The notes: generated from the sequence alone by a model not told the origin. Shown: positions 1 to 6,741, counted from the first letter of the stretch. The stretch: 7,972 nucleotides of DNA from Gammaproteobacteria bacterium (GCA_003864535.1 BHEQ01000084.1:1-7972), one strand, 5' to 3'. Made by a program: numbers and translations.

Positions 1-375
1 ATCTGATTTTTGCTGGCTATTACCACCTTTGGCATTATCAATTAAAAGAGCAGCTTTAATTTTTTGGATAGAATCTAAGTTAAATGTTCCTGTATTTGTA
101 CGAATTTCATCTGTTAATTCATCTATAAGATTTTGATAAATAAGCTCACTTAATTTAATTAGCTGTTTTTCAAATGTTTTTTTATGCGTAATTTCTATAG
201 TAGCTTGATCTAAAATAAGATAATCGAACTCAATATTTTTGGTTGTTACCTTTTTAATTGTAAAAAAGTAATCGGTTGGATTTAATTTAGCATCTGCAAG
301 ATAGATTTTTTGCTCCAATAATAATTTGATAAGCACTAATAATTCTGTCCATTCACCTTTATTTAGAGTTTGCAT
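1..375 (-). CDS. HpaII-like type II restriction endonuclease, N-terminal part, from a possible internal start (partial)
   Basis: Met298 of the long frame lies just after methyltransferase motif X and can serve as an independent start. It would give a free endonuclease beginning MQTLNKGEWTELL. The 125 visible residues have the layout I associate with HpaII-type enzymes: NKGEW(S/T)E near the start, a K-x-L-L helix, a GK/QKxYxAD-like turn, then a TGTF segment and a K-x-D motif at the edge. The partner methyltransferase is upstream in the same frame. G+C over positions 1-360 is 96/360 by hand count (about 27%), lower than the methyltransferase half and far lower than ilvD, which hints at separate origins of the two halves. 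Whether the protein is made free, fused, or both cannot be told from sequence. The catalytic core is outside the window. Confidence 0.55.
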   Translation of the reverse strand, partial: MQTLNKGEWTELLVLIKLLLEQKIYLADAKLNPTDYFFTIKKVTTKNIEFDYLILDQATIEITHKKTFEKQLIKLSELIYQNLIDELTDEIRTNTGTFNLDSIQKIKAALLIDNAKGGNSQQKSD

Positions 376-1266
376 ACTATTATCCTTTGTATGTATATTA
401 TTCATATAATCAATAATTTTAGCTGCAACAATTTCTATCGCGTTCACTGCAACGCTATTTCCAAGCTGCTTCATTGCTTGAGTATTGCTAACTGGTATAT
501 CAAAATCTGTAGGGAATCCTTGCATCATTTTTGCCTCTATTGGTGATAACTGCCTGATAACATTATCCACCATATAAGCATCCCAATTTCTGCGGTCATT
601 AATGGGCGAACCGCGCCCACCAACACGGATTGTAAAACCAATTTGACGAGTACACACTCCACCCCAAACATCGCTCATATTGAATTTCAAAGGAATTGGA
701 TCTGGAAAATTAAAGCCACGCATAAGCCCCTCATCACGAAAACCAATCATAAAAGCGCGTGGGCGTAATTGCGGCAAACCATAATCTGAGGCACGAATAA
801 CTTGAAAATAAAATGAATAACCTAATTCATTTTCTAAGATGTTACGAATCACTTGAAATGTTCTGCCTTGATCATGATTAATTATGCCGCGGACATTTTC
901 TAGAAAAAAAGCACGTGGTTTTTTCTCAAGCAAAATATCCACAATATTAAAAAACAAATTGCCTCTTTCTGATTTATGATGATCATCAAACCCTAATTTA
1001 TGCCCTGCTTGGCTAAATGGTTGACAGGGAAAACCTGCGCATAAAATATCAAAATCAGGAATATCACTTGGCATTACTTTACGAATATCATCATTAAAGT
1101 TATCTAACTCAAATAACTTTGGTGATATTTTCTTAAAATTATGCTCATATGTTTTACGTGCTGCCACATCAATTTCTGAGGCAAACACGCACTCACCGCC
1201 TAAATGGTGCAAAGCCAAATGAAAGCCGCCAATCCCTGCGAATAAATCAATAAATTTAAAACTCAT
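1..1266 (-). CDS. 5-methylcytosine DNA methyltransferase fused in frame to HpaII-like restriction endonuclease N-terminus (partial, cut by window edge)
   Basis: The frame runs from ATG at 1266 to the left edge without a stop (422 codons visible). Residues 1-297 are a class-C5 cytosine methyltransferase, which transfers a methyl group from S-adenosylmethionine to cytosine C5. Motif I is FIDLFAGIGG (5-14), motif IV GFPCQPFS with catalytic C81, motif VI ENV (123-125), motif VIII QLRPR (166-170), a short target-recognition region (about 195-238), motif IX around SPIEAKMMQGFP (241-252) and motif X QLGNSVAV (267-274). Every catalytic motif is intact. From residue 298 the chain continues as MQTLNKGEWTELLVLIKLLL, which resembles the start of HpaII-family endonucleases as I remember them. 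A KSD at the very edge could be the first catalytic Asp of a PD-(D/E)XK nuclease, but this is inference. The start codon follows a GAGAG four bases upstream. The methyltransferase call is near certain; the endonuclease family is probable, and the rest of it lies outside the window. Confidence 0.9.
   Translation of the reverse strand, partial: MSFKFIDLFAGIGGFHLALHHLGGECVFASEIDVAARKTYEHNFKKISPKLFELDNFNDDIRKVMPSDIPDFDILCAGFPCQPFSQAGHKLGFDDHHKSERGNLFFNIVDILLEKKPRAFFLENVRGIINHDQGRTFQVIRNILENELGYSFYFQVIRASDYGLPQLRPRAFMIGFRDEGLMRGFNFPDPIPLKFNMSDVWGGVCTRQIGFTIRVGGRGSPINDRRNWDAYMVDNVIRQLSPIEAKMMQGFPTDFDIPVSNTQAMKQLGNSVAVNAIEIVAAKIIDYMNNIHTKDNSMQTLNKGEWTELLVLIKLLLEQKIYLADAKLNPTDYFFTIKKVTTKNIEFDYLILDQATIEITHKKTFEKQLIKLSELIYQNLIDELTDEIRTNTGTFNLDSIQKIKAALLIDNAKGGNSQQKSD
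383..388 (-). promoter_or_regulatory. Internal Shine-Dalgarno for the endonuclease start
   Basis: The minus strand reads AAAGGA, then seven bases (TAATAGT), then ATG at 375. This is near-ideal ribosome-binding spacing and is stronger than the site in front of the methyltransferase itself. It sits inside the long open frame at the domain junction, which is why an internal translation start is proposed. Confidence 0.6.
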
Positions 1267-1296
1267 ATAACTCTCATATTATGGGGTTTGCTATAA

Positions 1297-1302
1297 ATTA
1301 TA
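1297..1302 (-). promoter_or_regulatory. Candidate -10 element for the methyltransferase gene
   Basis: A perfect TATAAT is present on the minus strand about 30 bases before the ATG at 1266, which would leave a leader of roughly 25 bases. No good -35 lies 16-18 bases upstream; the region there is only A/T-rich. The region between here and the end of ilvD is short and has no strong terminator, so read-through from ilvD is also possible. Confidence 0.35.
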
Positions 1303-1334
1303 TTTTTCAAGGCTTACGATATTATTAAAAGCGC

Positions 1335-1356
1335 AAAAAAAGCACACATAGATGCA
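1335..1356 (-). terminator. Weak candidate terminator after ilvD
   Basis: Just after the ilvD stop the minus strand can form a four-pair stem (GCAU with GUGC, including one G-U pair) and then runs into seven T residues. The T-tract is convincing but the stem is poor, so termination here would be inefficient. The T-run lies between ilvD and the methyltransferase gene on the same strand. Confidence 0.25.
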
Positions 1357-1364
1357 CCCTCTAA

Positions 1365-3206
1365 TTATCCTAACTTACTAACATCACGTACTGCGCCAAA
1401 AGCAGCTGAGGTCGCCATGGCGCCATATACTTTAAGTGCTGTACTAATTTTGCGTGGGCGAATTTTTGCAGGTTTAAAGCCTAAAAGTGCCTGCTTTGCG
1501 AGTCTCTCATCTAATATAGCTTGATCAACCAATAGAGTAATGCTGCGTTTTGGGATATTAATCTCGATTAAATCATTAGGCTCAACTACAGCAATTAAAC
1601 CACCTTGCGCAGCCTCTGGGGAGACATGCCCGATAGATAGACCTGAAGTTCCGCCAGAAAAACGTCCATCAGTTAATAATGCGCAGGCTTTGCCTAATCC
1701 TTTTGATTTTAAATAAGAAGTTGGATAAAGCATCTCTTGCATTCCAGGGCCGCCTTTGGGTCCTTCATAACGAATAATCACGATATCACCTGCAATCACC
1801 TCATCTTTTAAAATTCCAGCAACAGCAGCATCTTGGCTTTCATAAACCTTTGCTTTTCCCGTGAAAATTAAAAGTTCAGCATCGACACCTGCTGTTTTTA
1901 CAATACAGCCATCTTCAGCAATATTGCCATAAAGTACCGCTAAACCACCTTCAACACTAAAAGCATGTTCTTGATTACGGATACAGCCATTTTCACGATC
2001 TAAATCTAAACTTGGATATAATTTATCTTGGCTAAAAGCCTCAACTGTGCGGACACCACCTGGTGCTGCGCTAAAAAATTCATGCGCATGTTTATTATTT
2101 GGATTAACAATATCCCAGTGATTAATTGCCTCAAGCAAGGTTTTGCTATGCACAGTTGGTAGATGTTGATGGATTAAACCTGCGCGATTAAGCTCTGCCA
2201 AAAGTGCAAATACGCCGCCAGCACGATGGACATCTTCCATATGATACAGCTGCGTTGATGGCGCAACTTTAGATAGATGTGGAACTTTGCGCGAAATCCT
2301 ATCAATATCACTCATAGAAAATTCAAGCTGCGCTTCATGCGCCGCCGCTAATAAATGTAAGACGGTATTGCTTGATCCACCCATCGCAACATCGAGTGTC
2401 ATCGCATTTTCAAAAGCCTCAAAACTAGCAATTGAGCGCGGTAAAACAGACGTATCATCTTGTTCATAATAGCGTTTGGTAATCTCAACAATAGTTTGAG
2501 CTGCACGCATAAATAATTCATGACGCAGCGTATGCGTCGCTAATAAAGAACCATTTCCAGGGAGTGCTAAACCTAAAGCTTCTGTAAGGCAATTCATTGA
2601 ATTTGCGGTAAACATTCCAGAGCAAGAACCACAGGTTGGGCAGGCTGAACGCTCTATCGCGGTAACTTTATCCTCAGCTTGAGTCTCATCTGCTGCCATC
2701 ACCATCGCATCGACAAGATCAAGTTTCATGCTCTCCCCCATCCACGTAACTTTGCCAGCTTCCATAGGTCCGCCTGAAATAAAGACCGTGGGGATATTTA
2801 AGCGCATTGAAGCCATAAGCATGCCTGGAGTGATTTTATCGCAATTTGAGATGCAAATCATCGCATCCGCACAATGCCCATTAACCATATATTCAACAGA
2901 GTCCGCGATAAGATCACGACTTGGGAGCGAGTACAACATGCCATCATGCCCCATTGCGATGCCATCATCAATCGCAATTGTATTAAATTCTTTGGCAACG
3001 CCGCCGCATTTTTCAATCTCACGCGCGACCATTTGCCCTAAATCTTTTAAATGAACATGTCCTGGGACAAATTGAGTAAATGAATTAACCACTGCAATAA
3101 TAGGCTTGCCAAAATCACCATCTTGCATACCTGTTGCACGCCATAAAGCGCGCGCTCCTGCCATATTGCGACCGAAAGTTGAGGTTCTTGAACGATAATG
3201 TGGCAT
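1365..3206 (-). CDS. ilvD: Dihydroxy-acid dehydratase
   Basis: This 613-residue protein has full family length. It is a cytoplasmic Fe-S enzyme that dehydrates 2,3-dihydroxy-isovalerate and 2,3-dihydroxy-3-methylvalerate to the 2-keto acids, the penultimate step of valine and isoleucine synthesis, and also supplies the leucine and pantothenate branches. Conserved parts visible are the N-terminal GRNMAGARALWRATGM, the metal-binding D81, NCDK at 121-124 (cluster Cys122, Lys124 at the position carbamylated in homologues), CPTCGSCSGM with cluster Cys195, and the C-terminal GRFSGGTSG (514-522) with the proposed catalytic Ser517. Nothing essential is missing. The ATG at 3206 is preceded by AAGGAAAA nine bases away and gives the family-typical MPxYRSxT start. 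No ilvC, ilvE, ilvA or ilvGM lies beside it, so it is a single-gene unit here. A 20-bp palindrome stands in its upstream region. Confidence 0.98.
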   Translation of the reverse strand: MPHYRSRTSTFGRNMAGARALWRATGMQDGDFGKPIIAVVNSFTQFVPGHVHLKDLGQMVAREIEKCGGVAKEFNTIAIDDGIAMGHDGMLYSLPSRDLIADSVEYMVNGHCADAMICISNCDKITPGMLMASMRLNIPTVFISGGPMEAGKVTWMGESMKLDLVDAMVMAADETQAEDKVTAIERSACPTCGSCSGMFTANSMNCLTEALGLALPGNGSLLATHTLRHELFMRAAQTIVEITKRYYEQDDTSVLPRSIASFEAFENAMTLDVAMGGSSNTVLHLLAAAHEAQLEFSMSDIDRISRKVPHLSKVAPSTQLYHMEDVHRAGGVFALLAELNRAGLIHQHLPTVHSKTLLEAINHWDIVNPNNKHAHEFFSAAPGGVRTVEAFSQDKLYPSLDLDRENGCIRNQEHAFSVEGGLAVLYGNIAEDGCIVKTAGVDAELLIFTGKAKVYESQDAAVAGILKDEVIAGDIVIIRYEGPKGGPGMQEMLYPTSYLKSKGLGKACALLTDGRFSGGTSGLSIGHVSPEAAQGGLIAVVEPNDLIEINIPKRSITLLVDQAILDERLAKQALLGFKPAKIRPRKISTALKVYGAMATSAAFGAVRDVSKLG

Positions 3207-3251
3207 ATTATATTTTCCTTAATAAATTAATATTAAATAATAAAGTTATTG

Positions 3252-3271
3252 GAGATCATAATTATGATCTC
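3252..3271. repeat. Perfect 20-bp palindrome upstream of ilvD
   Basis: GAGATCATAA is followed directly by its exact reverse complement, so the site has perfect two-fold symmetry. It lies about 45 bases before the ilvD start and about 90 bases after the end of the importer ATPase gene, both on the minus strand. A further AGATCAT copy is at 3311-3317. The lack of a T-tract on either side argues for a protein-binding site (operator) more than for an intrinsic terminator, although an 8-pair hairpin with an AATT loop is possible in RNA. Confidence 0.6.
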
Positions 3272-3298
3272 ACGATTGGATTTTACTAGATTATTTTA

Positions 3299-3318
3299 AA
3301 TGATTATTTTAGATCATT
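3299..3318 (-). terminator. Weak A/T-rich hairpin after the importer ATPase gene
   Basis: AATGAT and ATCATT form a six-pair stem around an eight-base loop, about 40 bases after the ATPase stop. The bases that follow are A/T-rich but not a T-run, so this is a poor intrinsic terminator. It may instead be part of the ilvD control region, since one arm overlaps the extra AGATCAT half-site. Confidence 0.2.
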
Positions 3319-3357
3319 CATATTAATTTTATTTAAAGAGTTTATTGCCTTAGATAT

Positions 3358-4242
3358 TCAAGCCATCGCTGTTTTCGCGCAGCTTAAATCAAGATTAACT
3401 AAACCATCAACTAACACTTGTGGTGTGCCTAAAGAGCATTTTTCAACGCGACTCTTAACGCCATAAACCTGCGCTATATTCTCAGGAGTGATAACTTTTT
3501 TAGGATCACCATTCGCGATTAAATCACCATCTTTAAGCATGATGATATGATCAGCATGGCGTAGGGCAATATTAATATCATGCAAAACAACGACCGTGAC
3601 AATATTGCGTTTTTGAGTTTCTTTTTTAACCAAATCCATCACATGAAATTGATAATTTAAATCCAAAGCGCTTAAAGGTTCATCTAATAATAATAACTGC
3701 GGCTTGCGTACTAACGATTGGGCTAATCCAACAAGTTGTTTTTGTCCACCAGAGAGTTGATCCAGATAACTCCACGCTAAATGGGCAATACCTAATTGCT
3801 CTAAGATTTCCATAATCTCATCTTTAAGCACATGTTTAAGTGAATGTTTAGAATTATTTGGATTAGCTGCATTATTTTTATCCATATTATGCTGCTGATG
3901 CGAGTCCTTAGATGCTCTTTTAGCTACAATAATTGACTCAAATACATGGAGATGAATGCCCTCAGGGATTGATTGAGGCAAATACACAACTTGAGCTGCG
4001 CGCTCACTAAAAGGCATTTTCATCAAATCATCTTGATTGAGCACCAAAGCACCAGCTGCTTTATTTAAACCTGCTAAGGCACGTAAAAAAGTTGATTTAC
4101 CGCAACCATTTGGACCTAAAAGCGCGGTTACTTTACCTGCGGGTAAAAGTGGAATATTTAGATTTTTAACAATAATTTTTTTAGAATAACCTGTGCTAAA
4201 CTTTTGAATGCTTAAACCTTTGTGGATAGATTGAATATTCAT
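3358..4242 (-). CDS. Iron/siderophore-type ABC importer, ATP-binding protein
   Basis: This 294-residue cytoplasmic ATPase would power the permease encoded just upstream. It belongs to the FecE/FepC/BtuD type. Walker A is GPNGCGKST (43-51), the Q-loop is at LPQ (88-90), the signature is LSGGQ (163-167), Walker B is LLLLDEP (183-189) followed by SALD, and the switch His is H221 in VVLHDINIALRHAD. All catalytic residues are present. The start at 4242 has AGAGG five bases upstream and lies 29 bases after the permease stop, as expected for a cotranscribed gene. Between about 111 and 135 an Asn/His/Lys-rich stretch replaces the usual GRxPY segment of this family and is longer than I expect there. 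The substrate cannot be read from this subunit. Confidence 0.93.
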   Translation of the reverse strand: MNIQSIHKGLSIQKFSTGYSKKIIVKNLNIPLLPAGKVTALLGPNGCGKSTFLRALAGLNKAAGALVLNQDDLMKMPFSERAAQVVYLPQSIPEGIHLHVFESIIVAKRASKDSHQQHNMDKNNAANPNNSKHSLKHVLKDEIMEILEQLGIAHLAWSYLDQLSGGQKQLVGLAQSLVRKPQLLLLDEPLSALDLNYQFHVMDLVKKETQKRNIVTVVVLHDINIALRHADHIIMLKDGDLIANGDPKKVITPENIAQVYGVKSRVEKCSLGTPQVLVDGLVNLDLSCAKTAMA

Positions 4243-4271
4243 AGCGACCTCTTATTTGTAATTTCTATAAT

Positions 4272-5303
4272 TTATAGTCTGTTTTGGTGGCGGAAAATAA
4301 TGCTTAAAAAGAAAGGTACTCCAATTAATGAAGTCACAATACCGACTGGAATAATCACTCCGTGGATAATATTTTTAGAGGCAATTGATGCAAGCGATAA
4401 AATAAGTGCGCCAATTAAAGCACTGCCACTTAAATAAAAACGGTGATCTTCTCCAAAAATTAAACGCGAAATATGTGGCGCAACTAAGCCTATAAAGCCA
4501 ATTGGACCGACAAAAGCAACCGCGGTTGCGGAGAGAATGCTAATTCTAATTAAGGTTAAAAGTCTTAAGCGGCGCACATCTATCCCAAAGCTTAAAGCGC
4601 GATCCTCACCTAATCTTAATGCGGTTAATTTCCATGCGTTACACATAGACCATGGAAAAATAAGCAAAAATAAGCCCCACATAATTCCAAGTTTAGGCCA
4701 ATTAGCTTTACCTAAGCTCCCCATTGTCCAAAAAACAAGGTTCTGTAAGGTATCTTCCGTTGCAATAAACTGCATCATGGAAACTAAAGCATTAAAAGTA
4801 AACACTAAAGCAATCCCAAATAAAACGACACCCGAGGTCATAACCTGCGTCCAACGCGAGACGGCATCTAACATTAAAGCTGCAAGCAGGGCAAATATAA
4901 AAGCATTCGCAGAGATAAACCATTGGGTGGGAATTCCTGCAAAACCAATTCCTGAAACAATTGCTAATGCCGCGCCAAAAGCTGCTGCAGATGAAACCCC
5001 AAGCGTATAAGGACTTGCAAGCGGATTATTTAAAATTGTTTGCATCTCAGCCCCAGCTAAGCCTAGTGCCATACCTACAATAATCGCCATCAAGGCATAA
5101 GGCAGACGCAAATCCCAAACAATTACCCGCGTCCCTGCATTTGCAAGTTCAGGTGACCATAAGGTTTGCCATAATGTTTTAAGGCTTAATCCTGAAGGTC
5201 CGATAATAAAATCAACTAATAAACTGCTCATAATTAAAATAATGAGCAAGATAATTAGCATGGTTCTTTGCTTTATTAAAGCTTGATACTTTTTATATTG
5301 CAT
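4272..5303 (-). CDS. FecCD-family ABC importer permease
   Basis: This 343-residue inner-membrane protein has many hydrophobic segments and is the channel for an iron-siderophore, haem or cobalamin-type importer. Family hallmarks are LRLPYALMAIIVGMALGLAG then QTILNNPLASPYTLGVSSAA (about 88-107), a late GFIGLVAPHISRLIFGEDHR segment and the terminal PVGIVTSLIGVPFF. Only one permease gene is present, so it probably works as a homodimer, as BtuC does. It starts 12 bases after the binding-protein stop. The sequence before the ATG at 5303 has only a weak AGG-like site, so translation is likely coupled to the gene ahead. A downstream Met at residue 15 has no better ribosome site, and the N-terminal residues before it are charged and plausible, so the first ATG is kept. 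Confidence 0.95.
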   Translation of the reverse strand: MQYKKYQALIKQRTMLIILLIILIMSSLLVDFIIGPSGLSLKTLWQTLWSPELANAGTRVIVWDLRLPYALMAIIVGMALGLAGAEMQTILNNPLASPYTLGVSSAAAFGAALAIVSGIGFAGIPTQWFISANAFIFALLAALMLDAVSRWTQVMTSGVVLFGIALVFTFNALVSMMQFIATEDTLQNLVFWTMGSLGKANWPKLGIMWGLFLLIFPWSMCNAWKLTALRLGEDRALSFGIDVRRLRLLTLIRISILSATAVAFVGPIGFIGLVAPHISRLIFGEDHRFYLSGSALIGALILSLASIASKNIIHGVIIPVGIVTSLIGVPFFLSIIFRHQNRL

Positions 5304-5315
5304 TTAAAAACGCGC

Positions 5316-6425
5316 CTATTTTAAATTAATCCAATACGTACCAACAGGGTCAATTGCTAAAAATTGTTGATGAATTTCCTTTAAAGTAGCCTCAGGATCA
5401 AGATCCTTAAACTCATTAGGATAAAACCATTTTGCAAAGCTTTGAATTGCAACAATATTGTACGGAGAGTTATAGTAATTATGCCAAATCCCATACACAT
5501 TGCCATTTTTAACCGCAGATAGAGTTGAGATCCCTTTGCGCTCTAAAATTGATTTAAGTCCTACAAGTGCCTGCTCCTTACTTGTTTGCATCCCAAAAGG
5601 AACACCTGGGCGATTTGCAATTGGGGCGCTTGAGCCGCTGGCGATATAAATTTGTGGGTCGCTAGAAATTACTTTTTCTAAATTAAGTGTACCTAAAATG
5701 CTTGGTAATAGATTTTTGGCGATATTAATCCCACCTGCAACATCAATAAAGTCACCCATATTGCCCTTGCCAGCTGTAACACAGCAATCTTCAGAGCTGC
5801 CAGCTTTAAGCTCTATAAATACACTCACGCGATCTTTTTCTGGGATTTTAGCAATAATATCGGTTACTTTCTTTAGATTCTCTTCATAAAAAGCGATGTA
5901 TTGTTCCGCTTTCTCTTCTCTATGCAAAGCTTTTCCTAAAATACGCATGCTTGGGATGGTATTTTTTAAAGGTGAATTTCTAAAATCTACAAAAACAACT
6001 GGAATACCTGCTTTTTCAAGCTGTTTAACCAGCTCGCTATCAGTTGCAGGACCGTGTCCTGACAGCCCAAAAATAGCAATATCTGGATTCAAAGTTAATA
6101 CTTTTTCAGGGCTAACACTTTGGGGAGTTGTATCCCCAATCAAGGTAATATCATCAATCTCTGGAAATTTTTCCTTATAAATATTATAAGTTTGCGGGTC
6201 TAGTTTTTTAAAATCACCTTGCCAGCCGATCATACGTTTAAGTGGTTCTGCACCTTCTAATAAAGCAATTGCCGCAATCAAGCGCCCTTCGCCTAATAAA
6301 ATATGCTCGACTTTTTCTGGAATCTTAACAGTTCTTCCAGCAATGTCTTGGAGCACTTCTTGTGCTGATACAAGACTTAATATTCCTGATAATAAACAAA
6401 CTTTAACTAGATTTGATGCTTTCAT
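5316..6425 (-). CDS. Periplasmic substrate-binding protein of iron-type ABC importer (FecB/FhuD fold class)
   Basis: This 369-residue secreted protein is the first gene of the importer. Residues 1-21 form a signal peptide (LLSGILSLVSA, cleavage likely before QEV). There is no lipobox Cys, so it should be soluble in the periplasm. The mature chain opens with DIAGRTVKIPEKVEHI, the usual start of class III (FecB-like) binding proteins, with two lobes joined by a long helix (about 155-190). A segment with CC at 214-215 then AGKGNMGDFIDVAGG is a conserved block of the family, and TLNPDIAIFG and SSDPQIYIASG are the typical lobe strands. The start at 6425 has GGAG five bases upstream. The ligand is not determined: ferric siderophore is most likely given the Fur-like box, but haem or cobalamin cannot be excluded. 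Confidence 0.92.
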   Translation of the reverse strand: MKASNLVKVCLLSGILSLVSAQEVLQDIAGRTVKIPEKVEHILLGEGRLIAAIALLEGAEPLKRMIGWQGDFKKLDPQTYNIYKEKFPEIDDITLIGDTTPQSVSPEKVLTLNPDIAIFGLSGHGPATDSELVKQLEKAGIPVVFVDFRNSPLKNTIPSMRILGKALHREEKAEQYIAFYEENLKKVTDIIAKIPEKDRVSVFIELKAGSSEDCCVTAGKGNMGDFIDVAGGINIAKNLLPSILGTLNLEKVISSDPQIYIASGSSAPIANRPGVPFGMQTSKEQALVGLKSILERKGISTLSAVKNGNVYGIWHNYYNSPYNIVAIQSFAKWFYPNEFKDLDPEATLKEIHQQFLAIDPVGTYWINLK

Positions 6426-6495
6426 TGCAACTCCATTGAGTTAGATAATTAATAAGCTAAGTAACTAATAATTTATAGGGTAAGTCAAGATGCTA

Positions 6496-6524
6496 ATCTT
6501 AACCTAAATAGCAATCATTATCAA
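6496..6524 (-). promoter_or_regulatory. Sigma-70-type promoter of the iron importer operon
   Basis: On the minus strand TTGATA (6524-6519, five of six matches to the -35 consensus) is followed after exactly 17 bases by TAAGAT (6501-6496, four of six matches to the -10). Transcription would start near 6489, leaving a leader of about 60 bases before the binding-protein ATG. The -35 lies within the Fur-like box, as expected for iron repression. Confidence 0.55.
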
Positions 6525-6531
6525 TTGATAA
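6507..6531 (-). promoter_or_regulatory. Fur-like box
   Basis: The plus strand at 6513-6522 reads AATCATTATC, identical to the last ten bases of the classical 19-bp Fur consensus; the full 19-bp alignment (6504-6522) scores 13 matches. Overlapping it is the perfect 14-bp palindrome TTATCAATTGATAA (6518-6531). Overlap with the -35 of the importer promoter fits repression by Fe-loaded Fur, which would also support an iron substrate. Confidence 0.6.
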
Positions 6532-6581
6532 ATGAAACCAAATGCAAAATATAAAATTATTTAGCTTATGTGTTCGACTAT

Positions 6582-6605
6582 AGGGCTTCTATAAGGGCTT
6601 CTATA
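6582..6605. repeat. Tandem 12-bp direct repeat
   Basis: AGGGCTTCTATA occurs twice head to tail (6582-6593 and 6594-6605), and CTATA also precedes the first copy. It lies between the importer promoter and the yqiJ-like gene, so it could be a pair of regulator sites one helical turn apart or a replication-slippage duplication. Confidence 0.7.
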
Positions 6606-6616
6606 AATGGATTTTT

Positions 6617-6635
6617 ATAAATCAGATTTATCTGA
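6617..6635. repeat. Two overlapping palindromes
   Basis: ATAAATC-A-GATTTAT (6617-6631) and TCAGAT-TT-ATCTGA (6622-6635) are each perfect inverted repeats and share ten bases. In DNA they could be overlapping operator sites; in RNA they would be mutually exclusive small hairpins. There is no T-tract, so a terminator is unlikely. Confidence 0.5.
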
Positions 6636-6713
6636 AGCTTGAGATATTATTAAAAGTGCAGTTTACCTAGATAAATGGGCATTCCAAGCATATCGTGTCA
6701 GCTAAAAAAGCAA

Positions 6714-6741
6714 TTTATAGATACGCTCTTATTGCGATAAT
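6714..6741 (+). promoter_or_regulatory. Candidate promoter of the yqiJ-like gene
   Basis: TTTATA (6714-6719), a 16-base spacer and GATAAT (6736-6741, five of six matches to the -10) would start transcription near 6748. The leader would be about 43 bases before the ATG at 6791. The -35 is weak. If this promoter is used, the upstream GTG start at 6695 cannot be the translation start. Confidence 0.3.

Noticed and set aside
376..390. Frameshift or sequencing error joining two separate genes
   Set aside because: The junction reads cleanly in one frame with intact motifs on both sides and no homopolymer run at the join. It cannot be fully excluded without resequencing, so it is named as the refuting test for the fusion.
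2287..2469. Open frame on the plus strand inside ilvD (60 residues)
   Set aside because: It is antisense to a highly conserved enzyme, has no ribosome site and no recognisable protein features. The same applies to the plus-strand frame at 2728-3054.
3252..3271. Palindrome as the intrinsic terminator of the importer operon
   Set aside because: It lacks a T-tract on either strand and lies about 90 bases beyond the ATPase stop, nearer to the ilvD start. An operator explains the perfect symmetry better.
4222..5010. Plus-strand frames opposite the permease gene (4222-4437 and 4537-5010)
   Set aside because: Both are antisense to conserved permease sequence and have low-quality, basic or broken-up composition typical of shadow frames.
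5698..6180. Plus-strand frames opposite the binding-protein gene
   Set aside because: They mirror codons of a well-supported periplasmic protein and have no ribosome site or domain.
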